From positions 185,293 to 249,292 of the forward strand of contig JADLAC010000009.1 in the NCBI GenBank assembly GCA_020848435.1: 64,000 nucleotides of DNA, read 5' to 3'. This document shows, in pieces, positions 25,229 through 33,565 of this stretch. The notes beneath the pieces were generated by a model. That model saw only the letters and a program-made list of their open reading frames with translations, searched no databases and had not been told where the DNA came from. The position numbers and the translations under genes were made by a program. The DNA is from Burkholderiales bacterium. GTDB lineage: Bacteria; Pseudomonadota; Gammaproteobacteria; Burkholderiales; WYBJ01. How positions within the stretch are numbered: position 1 is the first letter of the stretch; each line of letters begins with the position of its first letter.

Positions 25229-27136
25229 GACATCTCTCCTGCGTTGATCGCCGCGCGCATCGGCGCGACGCCTTCCAGAGTCGCCGGCATCGATCGCCGC
25301 GCGTATCAGCGCGACGCCCTGCGGGTCGAACAACGTCCACAACGAATCGGTCACGTGCCGTTTCAACTCGGCGCTTGCGAGCCCGGCGGGCAGCGCGACA
25401 TTGAATCCATCGAGCAAACCCCAGCCTTGCGAAAGCAGCGGAACCGGGGGAAAGACGCCCGAGGCGAGCGGCTCGGGCTGTGGGGCGGGCCGGCGAGCCA
25501 GCAGCGCGAGGTCGAAAAGCCCGCAGCCGAGGGTGGCGTTGAGCTGCGCGCTCAGCGTTTCGATGGCCTCGCGCTGGCCCGAGTCGTGCATTGCGTAGGC
25601 CAGGTAAAGCGCCATCGCCGGATCGACCCACTCGGACGATCGCATCTTCTCCAGTAGCGCAACGAGATCGGCGTCGGTCTCGATGCGAAAGCTGCCCAGC
25701 GCGGCCGCCGCGGCGATCGTGCGGCGCAACTCGCGCAGCGCCGGCAGGCGTGCGGCGACGATACGGTGCAAATCAGTATTGTCGGAAGGCTCGTACTCCA
25801 GGCTCGACACCTCCCGAGCGGTTTCATCATAGGTGATCGCACCGATATGCCCGGCGATGGCGGGAATCAGCATGCCCCTGCCGTCGAAGAGTTGGATCAG
25901 GACGTTCGCGGCTGCACTGTTCCCGAGCGTCACGCGCAGCAGCCGCCGCTCGTCGCCGAGGATCTCGATCTGCGCGCCCCAAGCCGCCGCAAGCTCGACA
26001 CCGCAGCCGTGCACTTCGAAGCCGCATTGGGTCTCGTAATGATGGGGTGCAGGGGTGTCGGCGACCCGTTGGCGCATGCGCGCAAAAAGCCCTACGGCAG
26101 ACGACGCGCCTGCCGCCGCCGCGCCCGCGATCGAGCGCATCGCGCGGCTGTGTACGCCCGCCTTGCCTCGCATCGCGGCGCGCACCGCTTGCTGGGCGAT
26201 GCCCGCTACCGACTCCCGCTCGACGCCGCGCGCGGGGACATGCGCTCCGGGCATCGCCATGCCGCTTGGCCGCGGTGCGGGCGCCGGCGCGATCACGTCC
26301 GGCGGCGCGGGCGGCACGGGTGCCGGCTGCGAGAGTGCCGGCAGCTCGGCCAGCCATTCGTCCGGCGCCGAGGTGATGATCGCATCGGGCTTCTGCGACA
26401 CGCTCAGTGCCGCGCCGCGCTCGAGCAGGAAGCTCGGCACTTCGCGCTGCAAGTAGGTCTTGAGCGGCCAGGGGCGAATCCGGCCCACGGCCGGGGTGCC
26501 GGCCGGCTCGACCAGCTCGGCGGCCTTGCCGCTCAGCCCGCGCACGAGCACCGCCGTGTATACCGCCTCGAATGCCTGCGCCGCGGCCGCCGGGTCGCGC
26601 ACTTCGAGCGCGGGCCTGCCCACCATGCTGGCATAGAACAGATCGACGCAGCCGGGCTCGTTGTTCGGGCCGGGATTGGGAAAAATCACCGTGCCCTCGA
26701 CCGCCTGGGCCTGGATGCTGTCGGCTGCCGTGCGGCAGGCATCGGAGATGAACACGACATGCGGGATGCCGCAATAGCGGGCGAGATCGGCGCTGCTGCG
26801 CACGTTGACGGCCTCGTTCGGATCGTCCGGCGCTCCCGATAACAGCCAGTACTCGGCGAACCTCATGTTGACGCCGTGACCGGCGAAGTAGATGAAGAGC
26901 TGCTCCACGACGCCCAGGTCGATCACGTCCTTGACCGCCTTGCGGATGGCTTGGGCGGTGACGGCAGCGGCGTCGTCGCTGAGCGTGATGACGCGGCTCG
27001 CACCCGCGCCGGCGCGAAATCCGGGCTGCGCTTCGATCCAGACTTGGATGGCGCCGATGCCCGAGGCCACCGCGCTCAGCGGTTGAAGCTGACCAGTCTT
27101 GCGCACGCCGATCAATATGGCGGCTCGCTGCCTCAT
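24314..27136 (-). CDS. Caspase-family protein reading in frame into an alpha/beta hydrolase (940 aa as sequenced)
   Basis: SD GGAGGAG precedes the ATG at 27136. The N-terminal third is a peptidase C14 (caspase-like) domain: IFAGHG-type His in IYFAGHGVNMRFAEY and Cys in FISDACRTAAD, the expected His/Cys dyad. A Pro-rich linker follows (about residues 270-320), then a domain shared with the 571-aa neighbour (VDPAMALYLAYAM; PVPLLSQGWGLLDGF). The frame continues without a stop into the hydrolase whose own start is at 25228. A 46-nt imperfect tandem repeat at 25235-25318 shifts the frame. Removing one base there would end the caspase protein in AGEMS at 25225, overlapping the hydrolase ATG. Two separate genes is the likelier ancestral state. 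Confidence 0.75.
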   Translation of the reverse strand: MRQRAAILIGVRKTGQLQPLSAVASGIGAIQVWIEAQPGFRAGAGASRVITLSDDAAAVTAQAIRKAVKDVIDLGVVEQLFIYFAGHGVNMRFAEYWLLSGAPDDPNEAVNVRSSADLARYCGIPHVVFISDACRTAADSIQAQAVEGTVIFPNPGPNNEPGCVDLFYASMVGRPALEVRDPAAAAQAFEAVYTAVLVRGLSGKAAELVEPAGTPAVGRIRPWPLKTYLQREVPSFLLERGAALSVSQKPDAIITSAPDEWLAELPALSQPAPVPPAPPDVIAPAPAPRPSGMAMPGAHVPARGVERESVAGIAQQAVRAAMRGKAGVHSRAMRSIAGAAAAGASSAVGLFARMRQRVADTPAPHHYETQCGFEVHGCGVELAAAWGAQIEILGDERRLLRVTLGNSAAANVLIQLFDGRGMLIPAIAGHIGAITYDETAREVSSLEYEPSDNTDLHRIVAARLPALRELRRTIAAAAALGSFRIETDADLVALLEKMRSSEWVDPAMALYLAYAMHDSGQREAIETLSAQLNATLGCGLFDLALLARRPAPQPEPLASGVFPPVPLLSQGWGLLDGFNVALPAGLASAELKRHVTDSLWTLFDPQGVALIRAAIDAGDSGRRRADARGDQRRRDVMTRELILVHGRAQQDKDSIALKREWLDCLRAGLAKSGLQLPIPEDKVRFPYYGDTLHGLSTNVPDDQVAEVIVRGNKEDPQLRAFMADVLDEIVTRKGITDQQIEAQAQQALRARGNAEVIERGVLNWGWVQGILCALDTHVPGASGASIAIATTDVYYYLTNAAVRAKLDTGVQKAIAANADCVVVSHSLGTVVAYNILRREGAIQGWRVPLFVTLGSPLAVKKIRTTLAPNKHPECVGKWFNAMDPDDVVSLYPLDSTYFPLDREIENKLDVDNDTPNQHGISGYLSDKAVAKRIYEALVAP

Positions 27137-28848
27137 CGTCGCTCCTCCGGTGCGGCGACCGCGCGCGCAGCCAGCGCTTTCGCTTCCGTGGCAGATACCT
27201 TGTGCGCCAGCGCGGCCATCGTGCGCTCCAACGAAGCGGCAGGCATGCCCAAAGACTGCACCAGGCGCTCGGCCCTCAACTGCGCTCGCCAGCCGAGCTC
27301 CGATTCGATCACTTCGCGCGCCCGCTGCACCAGGCCCGTGCTCGCGAGCTTCTCGTGAATGAACGCCAAGCCGCGGTTGATCCAGCCGGAATTGGCGCGA
27401 ATCGCCGCGAGCAGCCGCTCGGCGTGCCCGGCCGTCCCCGCGAAGTAAAGCAGGACCGCACGCTCGCTATCGCTGAAGCGTGTATCGGCCATGATCTCCT
27501 TCACCATCGCGCCGAATTCCCCTGCGGCCAGGCGCTGCGCGACATAGCGCTGGACGATCGCAGCGGCGGGCTCGAATTCGGCCGCCTTTGCCGCGGGCGG
27601 TTCATACCGCGCCCCGGCGGACGGTTCCAGCGTTTCGCCTTCAGCGAGCGCGGAGCGCCACACCAGCCAGGCGCCAGTGTCCCAGGTTCGATCCGCCACG
27701 CGCTCCGAATACGACCCTGGCGGCACGAGCTGCGGCCGCCCGGCGGTGGCGGCGATGATGATGGACCAGCTGCTGCGCAACATCGGCGGCACAGCATAGC
27801 TCTCGCTCTCGCCCACGCCCATGTCCGCGAGCTCGGGCAGGAGCTTGAGCGCGGTCACATCGGGATGGGCACCGAGCAGGCGTTCGAGCGTTTCGATCAC
27901 TTCGCGCAGCAGCACCCAGTTTCGTTCGCGCGCTTGCAGCAGCAGATGCGCGCCATAGATACCGAGCATGGGATTGGCGAACTTCACCTTGAACAGCTCA
28001 TCCCATTGTTCCGCCGCGGCCCGCGCGCGAATCTCTCGCGCCTGCGCCATGGCGTTGCGCAAATGCTGCTCGGGCGCCAGACCGGTACCCTGGGCGAGCG
28101 CCTGGCGCGCCGACTCGGTCCACGCGACGTTCGCATCCATCGGCGCGAAGCCCCTGCCCCGGCGCGCCATGAAGATCGCCGCCTCCGGCAGGTTCGCGCC
28201 GATGACGTTGGCTTCGGCGCCGTAGCGCCGCGACGAAGCAAAGACCTGCGTTTGCCATCCTTCGCACAGCACGATGCTCTGCTCGAACGAACCGCGCTCG
28301 GGCGCTTCGACCCGCAACAGATAGATCCCGGGATCGAGCTCGAGGTTGTAGCCGGCGGCATGGTCGTCGAGCGCGCGCTTGGGGCCATCGCTCAGATGGG
28401 CGATGCGCCGAGCGTGCGCATCGAGGATCGCAACGTCGTGCAAGCGATTGAGCGTACCGGCTGCCTGCGTGTTGTCGGCGGTGGCGAGGCGAACGAAAAC
28501 GAACAGCTCGGCACCGCGCCCGAGCCGCGCATGCACTTCGGCGCTCGCCGTTTGCGCCAGCTCGCCATATAGCGCGCCCGCCCGATTGCCCGCGAGCGGC
28601 GCCGGCGATTGCATCTGCAATTTCGGCGCCGCGAGCTCGACCTCGCCCGCACCGGGCCGCAGCGCCACGGCGACATCCTCGGCGGCCGAGCCGGCCCGGT
28701 ACTGCACGGTGTACACGCCCGGGGCGAGCGCAACATCGAGGCTGCCCACGGCGCGATGCACGAACTGGAAGTTGCTGTCGAGGACGAGAATCTCGGCGCT
28801 CGGCATGCCCGCGCTTGTCTTCAGCCGCACCGGTGCGCTCTCAGCCAT
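27133..28848 (-). CDS. Large protein sharing a domain with the adjacent caspase, unknown function
   Basis: This 571-aa protein starts at 28848, overlapping the 359-aa caspase gene by 8 nt and the next gene by 4 nt. The N-terminus has two beta-sandwich-like repeats with the pattern L-x-L-x-P-G-x-Y (LDVALAPGVYTVQY; LELDPGIYLLRVE). Its middle (NPMLGIYGAHLLLQARERNW; YAVPPMLRSSWSIII) aligns by eye with the post-linker part of the 27136 caspase. No protease motif is present. It may be a scaffold or sensor for the caspases (inference). Confidence 0.75.
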   Translation of the reverse strand: MAESAPVRLKTSAGMPSAEILVLDSNFQFVHRAVGSLDVALAPGVYTVQYRAGSAAEDVAVALRPGAGEVELAAPKLQMQSPAPLAGNRAGALYGELAQTASAEVHARLGRGAELFVFVRLATADNTQAAGTLNRLHDVAILDAHARRIAHLSDGPKRALDDHAAGYNLELDPGIYLLRVEAPERGSFEQSIVLCEGWQTQVFASSRRYGAEANVIGANLPEAAIFMARRGRGFAPMDANVAWTESARQALAQGTGLAPEQHLRNAMAQAREIRARAAAEQWDELFKVKFANPMLGIYGAHLLLQARERNWVLLREVIETLERLLGAHPDVTALKLLPELADMGVGESESYAVPPMLRSSWSIIIAATAGRPQLVPPGSYSERVADRTWDTGAWLVWRSALAEGETLEPSAGARYEPPAAKAAEFEPAAAIVQRYVAQRLAAGEFGAMVKEIMADTRFSDSERAVLLYFAGTAGHAERLLAAIRANSGWINRGLAFIHEKLASTGLVQRAREVIESELGWRAQLRAERLVQSLGMPAASLERTMAALAHKVSATEAKALAARAVAAPEERR

Positions 28849-29920
28849 GGACTTGCTCCGGTACGTGGTCGGTCTTGGTTTCCGCCGGGCGCACGGAAAT
28901 CGGCCGATCCTTGCCGGCGACCCGCAGCACGTAAGCGCCGGGCTTGAGCGAGAGCGTCCAGGGCTGCGCGTCGACGGTGCGCACGTGCAATAGGTTGAAC
29001 GCGCCATCCTGGAGTTGCGCTTCCTGCCCGGCCAGCGCAGCGGCAAAAGTAATCGTGAGATTGGTCGCCGCGGGACCGTGAACCTGGCGGGCGAGGATGA
29101 TGCGTGCATCCGGCGCGGGCGGATGGAATTGCGGGCGCTGCGAAGCGTCGCCGTTGCGAAGCTGCGGGATGCGCACATCGAGGTGGCCCACAATGCCCCG
29201 CGGGGTGACGTGCCCCTGCTCGTCGGATGCCTGCTGCAATGCCTCGACCAACGCATAGGTGAATACGCCACGCTTTTGCGGCGGCGTGCCGAGCGGCTGC
29301 TCCCAGGCGCGCGTATCCCACTGCGTGGCCCAGGCATAGAACACCTGCACCTCGTTGACCCGGCCGCCCTGCACCACGGGCGTGGTGATCGTGGCTGGAG
29401 GCACGTCCGGCTTGTCCGTGCGACAGCAATCCATGAACAGCAGGATTTCGTTGAACGCATGCGACAGCCGAAACCACTCGGCATAGGCTTGGCCGCCGAT
29501 ATGGTCGTAGATCACGTCCTCGATGCAATTGGCCATCAGCAGGCCGGAGTTGTTGAGCGAGTGCAGCGGATCGCTGCGCGGCGTGATGCCGTGCCCGGAA
29601 AGGTAGATATACAGCCGGCGGCCGACCCGCGGCGCCTTCTGCGCGTTGCGCACCGTCATCGCCATCAGCTTGGCGAAAGCGCTGGTGACCCGCGCAAGCG
29701 TCGGCTCGTAGCCGAACACGTCGCCCGCCAGGGCCGCATTGCTCGTCTGGAACTGCGACGACAGGATGAGCTGGACGTTCGCCTTGGGCACGCCGCCGCC
29801 CGTGCTCGACAACAGCCATTCGGAGAAGACCGTCGCGTCCCTTTCCGGGCCTTCGAGCTCGGGCTTGATCGAGCCGTACTTGCTGATGCCGACGACGACC
29901 CCGTAGTCGCTATCGTTCAT
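28841..29920 (-). CDS. Caspase-family (peptidase C14) protein
   Basis: This 359-aa protein opens YGVVVGISKYGSIKPELEGP, the first caspase-fold strand. The catalytic His is in IYLSGHGITPRSD and the Cys in LLFMDCCRTDKPD, so the dyad is intact. The C-terminal domain ends with WTLSLKPGAYVLRVAG, the same beta motif that repeats in the 571-aa neighbour. There is no signal peptide. Bacterial caspase homologues are found in programmed-death and phage-defence operons; that role here is suggested by the proteases around it but not shown. Confidence 0.88.
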   Translation of the reverse strand: MNDSDYGVVVGISKYGSIKPELEGPERDATVFSEWLLSSTGGGVPKANVQLILSSQFQTSNAALAGDVFGYEPTLARVTSAFAKLMAMTVRNAQKAPRVGRRLYIYLSGHGITPRSDPLHSLNNSGLLMANCIEDVIYDHIGGQAYAEWFRLSHAFNEILLFMDCCRTDKPDVPPATITTPVVQGGRVNEVQVFYAWATQWDTRAWEQPLGTPPQKRGVFTYALVEALQQASDEQGHVTPRGIVGHLDVRIPQLRNGDASQRPQFHPPAPDARIILARQVHGPAATNLTITFAAALAGQEAQLQDGAFNLLHVRTVDAQPWTLSLKPGAYVLRVAGKDRPISVRPAETKTDHVPEQVHG

Positions 29921-29962
29921 GCGTGCGCTGCGTCGCTGTGAACGTGCAAACGCGATCGCGGT

Positions 29963-30670
29963 CTAGGGCATGCGAGGAGCATTCAGCGGGTAATTGCGCG
30001 GATCGCCGACGAATGCCTTGTCCGTCTCGGACAGGACCTCGTTCGGGCTCGAGCTGAAGCCGTCCAGCGTCCACTCCTGCGGAATCGCGTACAGCATGAT
30101 CGAGTGCGGGTCCACGCGCGTGGAGTTGACCTGGTCGCGCGCGTACACCGCGAACATGTTGTTGTCGATGGTCGCTCGATCCCAGTTGTTGGGAGGCCCC
30201 GCGAGCTCGCGATAGACCGCCTCCTTGTTCCACTTGATGCCCCCCGTCGGATTCTGATGCTCGTGAATCATGCCGAGCGTATGACCGAACTCGTGCAGCA
30301 CGACCCCTTCCTCCTGCCAGCCGAGGTTCATGGTCGGCTGGCTCTTCGGCACCGCCTCGCAATCGCGCCCGATATACGACCAGGAGCCGTCGTCCGGATC
30401 AAAGGTGATACGGATGTGCGGGTTGTGGTTGGTGGCGAAGTCGAACTTGAGATTGGCGAACCGGCTCCAGTCGGGTGCGAAGCGGCGAACGATCTCGCGT
30501 TCGGCCTCAGCGCCGTCGAGGAACGCAACCCGCAAGGTCGCGCCGAGCGGCCACAGTTTCGCGCGTTCGAATGCCGCTCTCGGTGTCGCATGCGCGATCG
30601 TCACGGGATCGGGACCGGTGCGCAAATCGCGCGGCAGGATGCGATCGAAGCACACGCGCAGTCGAGCCAT
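29963..30670 (-). CDS. Astacin/metzincin-like zinc metalloprotease
   Basis: This 235-aa protein starts at 30670 with AAGGAG upstream. The zinc site HEFGHTLGMIHEH matches the HExxHxxGxxH metzincin motif, with the extra Glu typical of astacins; SIMLYAIP follows as the Met-turn. There is no signal peptide, unusual for astacins, so it may act inside the cell. It lies 42 nt upstream of the caspase gene, on the same strand. It could activate or be activated by the neighbouring caspases. Confidence 0.88.
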   Translation of the reverse strand: MARLRVCFDRILPRDLRTGPDPVTIAHATPRAAFERAKLWPLGATLRVAFLDGAEAEREIVRRFAPDWSRFANLKFDFATNHNPHIRITFDPDDGSWSYIGRDCEAVPKSQPTMNLGWQEEGVVLHEFGHTLGMIHEHQNPTGGIKWNKEAVYRELAGPPNNWDRATIDNNMFAVYARDQVNSTRVDPHSIMLYAIPQEWTLDGFSSSPNEVLSETDKAFVGDPRNYPLNAPRMP

Positions 30671-30881
30671 GGCCTGCTCCTTCGATACGAACAACCGGCC
30701 CCATGCTACACCGCGGCGCACTCACGACACTATGACGAATCGCCGCAAATGCCGCTCGCAGGACCTCGGGACAACGGCGCACTCGCGAAGGCCGGGAGAA
30801 GGCCTGCGATCGACCCGCGCCACGCATGGGCCTGCGCGTTGCTGCGCGCACAGGCGCGCTCGGGGCCTCGGCGACCACGCA

Positions 30882-31811
30882 CTAGCGCTTGGGGTCAACC
30901 GCAGGCCGTATGCTGCTCGGATCGATAGCGATACCCGGCTCGTCGGCGTGGCCCTGGGCGCGATCGTGCTCGGCGATGGTCGCGATGTGCTCGAAGGCTG
31001 CCGGCGCCGGCACGTCGCCCATGTGCTCGTCGTACAACCGGAACCATGGCAAGCCGCGTTCGGCGTAGGCACGGGCATCGATCGGTGTCGGCGGCGGATC
31101 AACGCCGGTAATGGCTCGAAACTGCGCGCTGTTCAGGATGTGGATGCACAGCCGTGCCGCCGGCGACTCGCACCAGGTCTCGATGCCGTGCGGGTCGGGA
31201 TAGATCTTCTGCGTCATCCGCCCGCCCGCGCCAAGCCCCATGCGCGGGCTCATCTGCTTGACCAGCCCGTAGACCGGCCGGGCGAGGGGACGTTCGAGCA
31301 CGACGCCGGGTCGTGGTGCGTAGAATTCGATCTGCATGCCGCCGCGCGTTTCGCGACCGCTGATCGCGGCCTCGACGCTCGCGCCCTCGCCGAGCGCGAC
31401 GGCGACGAACTGGCGGATGGTCGCGGGGCCGGTCTTGATGCCGTCGAGCCAAAGCTGCTCCGGGCAGACGACGTAGTTCCGCGGGCGGGCGCGCAGTCCA
31501 TGCGCATCGACGCGCGCCGACAGCACATTGACCCCGCCGAGCGCGATCTTCACGGCGAGCGGCGGCCAGTCGTTGCCGAAACCGAGCCACAGCGCTTCTC
31601 GCTGGTACATCGGGATGACATAACAGTCCTCGCCCGGCGCGGGCGGGGGGAAATGCGCGGCGTAAGGCGCGCACGCGTACACGGGAAAGCGGCCGAGGCC
31701 GGGAGGAAGCGGATAGCGGCGACCATCGTCGGGGATACGCAGCGTGCGATGGAACGTGAGCCAGAAAGACTCGCCGATTCGAAGCGCATCGTCCGCCAGC
31801 GTGACTTCCAT
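30882..31811 (-). CDS. Conserved-looking 309-aa protein of unknown function
   Basis: The start at 31811 (MEVTLADDALRIGESFW) is chosen because upstream frames run into the 16-bp tandem repeats. The protein is soluble-looking, rich in Pro and aromatic residues, with blocks CYVIPMYQREALWLGFGNDW and VSARVDAHGLRARPRNYVV. No known motif was recognised. It lies 211 nt upstream of the metalloprotease on the same strand and is the first gene of the protease island. Confidence 0.7.
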   Translation of the reverse strand: MEVTLADDALRIGESFWLTFHRTLRIPDDGRRYPLPPGLGRFPVYACAPYAAHFPPPAPGEDCYVIPMYQREALWLGFGNDWPPLAVKIALGGVNVLSARVDAHGLRARPRNYVVCPEQLWLDGIKTGPATIRQFVAVALGEGASVEAAISGRETRGGMQIEFYAPRPGVVLERPLARPVYGLVKQMSPRMGLGAGGRMTQKIYPDPHGIETWCESPAARLCIHILNSAQFRAITGVDPPPTPIDARAYAERGLPWFRLYDEHMGDVPAPAAFEHIATIAEHDRAQGHADEPGIAIDPSSIRPAVDPKR

Positions 31812-31879
31812 CGCGACCCCCGCGTCGTGCGGCTGCGAGAACCATCTAAGCGCAGTATTCCGCTTGTCGCCGTTCGCGT

Positions 31880-32007
31880 CAATGCCACCCGATACCGATG
31901 TCGCGGGGAATCGATGCCGCCGGGAACCAATCCCGCCGGGAACCGATGCCGCTCGGGACCGACGCCGCCCGGTACCAATGTCGCGGGGAATCGATGTCCT
32001 CGGTTGC
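31880..32007. repeat. 16-bp tandem repeat, eight units
   Basis: Eight consecutive 16-nt units fit the consensus CRATGCCGCCGGGAAC: starts at 31880, 31896, 31912, 31928, 31944, 31960, 31976 and 31992. Each unit differs at 1-7 positions; units 2 and 7 are nearly identical. The period is not a multiple of three and no gene here is convincing. It lies between the 309-aa gene (minus) and the CoA-transferase gene (plus). Confidence 0.85.
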
Positions 32008-32250
32008 AAGGCGGCGGGTCTGTCCAGGGGCGTCGCGCGCGAGGCCGGAAGCCCGGATGGTGGACTCTCGCATCGACCGGCCGGGTGCGGCCGGCGCTTC
32101 GCGCCGCCGCCGGCTGTATTTTCCGTTGACCGTACGGACAGCGCGGCGGATGATGCTCCCGGAGCGTTCCCCCGCGCCTCGGCCTCTACCCGTAGCGGCT
32201 CGATTCGGCGCCCGTGCGCTGTTCTCCCGGTTTCTCTATTGGAGGAGACT
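32008..32250. other. Leader region of the CoA-transferase gene
   Basis: This region holds a GC-rich imperfect hairpin near 32085-32112. It also has a weak promoter candidate, TTGACC (32126-32131) with GATGAT 17 nt later. The start region of the gene at 32251 has GGAGGAGA. No other gene was seen. Confidence 0.4.
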
Positions 32251-33480
32251 ATGGCCGCTGTGAAGCCTGAAGCACCGAATTGCCTGACGGGTATCCGCGT
32301 CTTGGATTTCACCCAGTTCGAAGCAGGCACGTCCTGCACGCAGGTCATGGCGTGGCTGGGTGCCGACGTGGTGAAAATCGAGAACCCGACCGGAGGCGAC
32401 CCCGGACGGCGCAGCGGCGCGACCAATCCGCATCACGACGATCCGTACTTTCTCAACTACAACTCCAACAAGAGGTCCGTCGCGCTCAACCTGAAAGCCC
32501 CGCGCGGCCTCGAAATCGTCAAGGAGCTGGCGCGCAAGGCCGACGTGTTCATGGAGAACTTCGCGCCCGGCGCCATCGAGCGCCTGGGGCTGGGCTACGA
32601 TGTCCTGAGCAAGCTCAATCCCGGCATCGTCTACGGCCAGATCAAGGGTTTCGGCGAAGGCAGCCCGTACGAGAGCAATCTCGCCTTCGACATGATCGCG
32701 CAAGCCTGCGGCGGTACCATGAGCGTCACCGGGAACCCGGACGGTCCGCCCTCGAAACCGGGTGCAACCCTCGGCGATACCGGAACCGGCATGCTGATGC
32801 TGATCAGCATCCTCGCCTCGCTGCACAAGCGGCGCGAAACCGGCAAGGGCGTGCACCTGCAGGTCGCGATGCAGGATTCGATGCTGCACTACATCCGCAA
32901 CGCCTTCGGCATCACCACCAAGACCGGCAAGCCGGCCATCCGGGCGGGGGCCAAGTCGCTTGAGACCAACAATCCCCCGTGCGACATCTATCCCTGCGCG
33001 CCCGGCGGACCGAACGATTACGTCTACGTCTACACCAGCCGGGCGAATCCTCAGCACTGGCCGCGGTTGCTGGAGGCGATCGGGCGCAAGGACTTGATCG
33101 GCGATCCGCGCTTCGAGACGCGCGAAGCCCGCTTGCAGAACGAAGCCGAGCTCGACCGGATCATCACCGAATTCACCAGCAAGCGCGACAAGTACGAATG
33201 CATGCGCATCATCGGCGCCGCCGTGCCCGCGGGCGCGGTGCGAGATACCCTGGAGCTGTTGGAGGATCCGAATTTCGAGGAGCGTGCCATCATCCAGAAG
33301 ATCCAGCACCCCACCAACGGGCCCTTCAAGATGGCGGGCTGGCCGGTGCGCTTCGATGGCAAGCCACCGGTGGTAAGACCGGCGCCGCTGCTGGGCCAGC
33401 ACAGCTCCGAAGTGCTCAAGGACTGGCTCGGCATGAGCGAGGAGCAGATCGCTGCGGTACGGGCGGAAAAGATCATATAG
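32251..33480 (+). CDS. Class III CoA-transferase (CaiB/BaiF family)
   Basis: The start at 32251 has a strong GGAGGAGA ribosome-binding site; a longer frame from 31744 crosses the tandem repeats and is rejected. The 409-aa protein has family hallmarks GIRVLDFTQFEAGTSCTQ, VVKIENPTGGDPGR and the catalytic-Asp region ESNLAFDMIAQA. It resembles formyl-CoA:oxalate transferase and related enzymes that swap CoA between carboxylates. The following ThDP enzyme recalls the frc-oxc pair of oxalate degradation, though the substrate need not be oxalate. Confidence 0.9.
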   Translation: MAAVKPEAPNCLTGIRVLDFTQFEAGTSCTQVMAWLGADVVKIENPTGGDPGRRSGATNPHHDDPYFLNYNSNKRSVALNLKAPRGLEIVKELARKADVFMENFAPGAIERLGLGYDVLSKLNPGIVYGQIKGFGEGSPYESNLAFDMIAQACGGTMSVTGNPDGPPSKPGATLGDTGTGMLMLISILASLHKRRETGKGVHLQVAMQDSMLHYIRNAFGITTKTGKPAIRAGAKSLETNNPPCDIYPCAPGGPNDYVYVYTSRANPQHWPRLLEAIGRKDLIGDPRFETREARLQNEAELDRIITEFTSKRDKYECMRIIGAAVPAGAVRDTLELLEDPNFEERAIIQKIQHPTNGPFKMAGWPVRFDGKPPVVRPAPLLGQHSSEVLKDWLGMSEEQIAAVRAEKII

Positions 33481-33565
33481 CGAGCATTGCGCGGCCGCGC
33501 GGCTTGGGCGAAGACGCTCCGGCGAGCGCGACCGCACCACCGATCGAGATCGAGGAGAAACGACG

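Noticed and set aside
31880..32007. CRISPR array
   Set aside because: Repeats are contiguous 16-mers without spacers and no cas genes are nearby.
30330..32129. 599-aa plus-strand frame across the metalloprotease and tandem repeats
   Set aside because: Overlaps a clear zinc protease on the other strand and translates the 16-bp repeats; no family similarity.
31744..32250. N-terminal extension of the CoA-transferase
   Set aside because: Crosses the tandem repeats, while ATG 32251 has a strong ribosome-binding site and a typical N-terminus.
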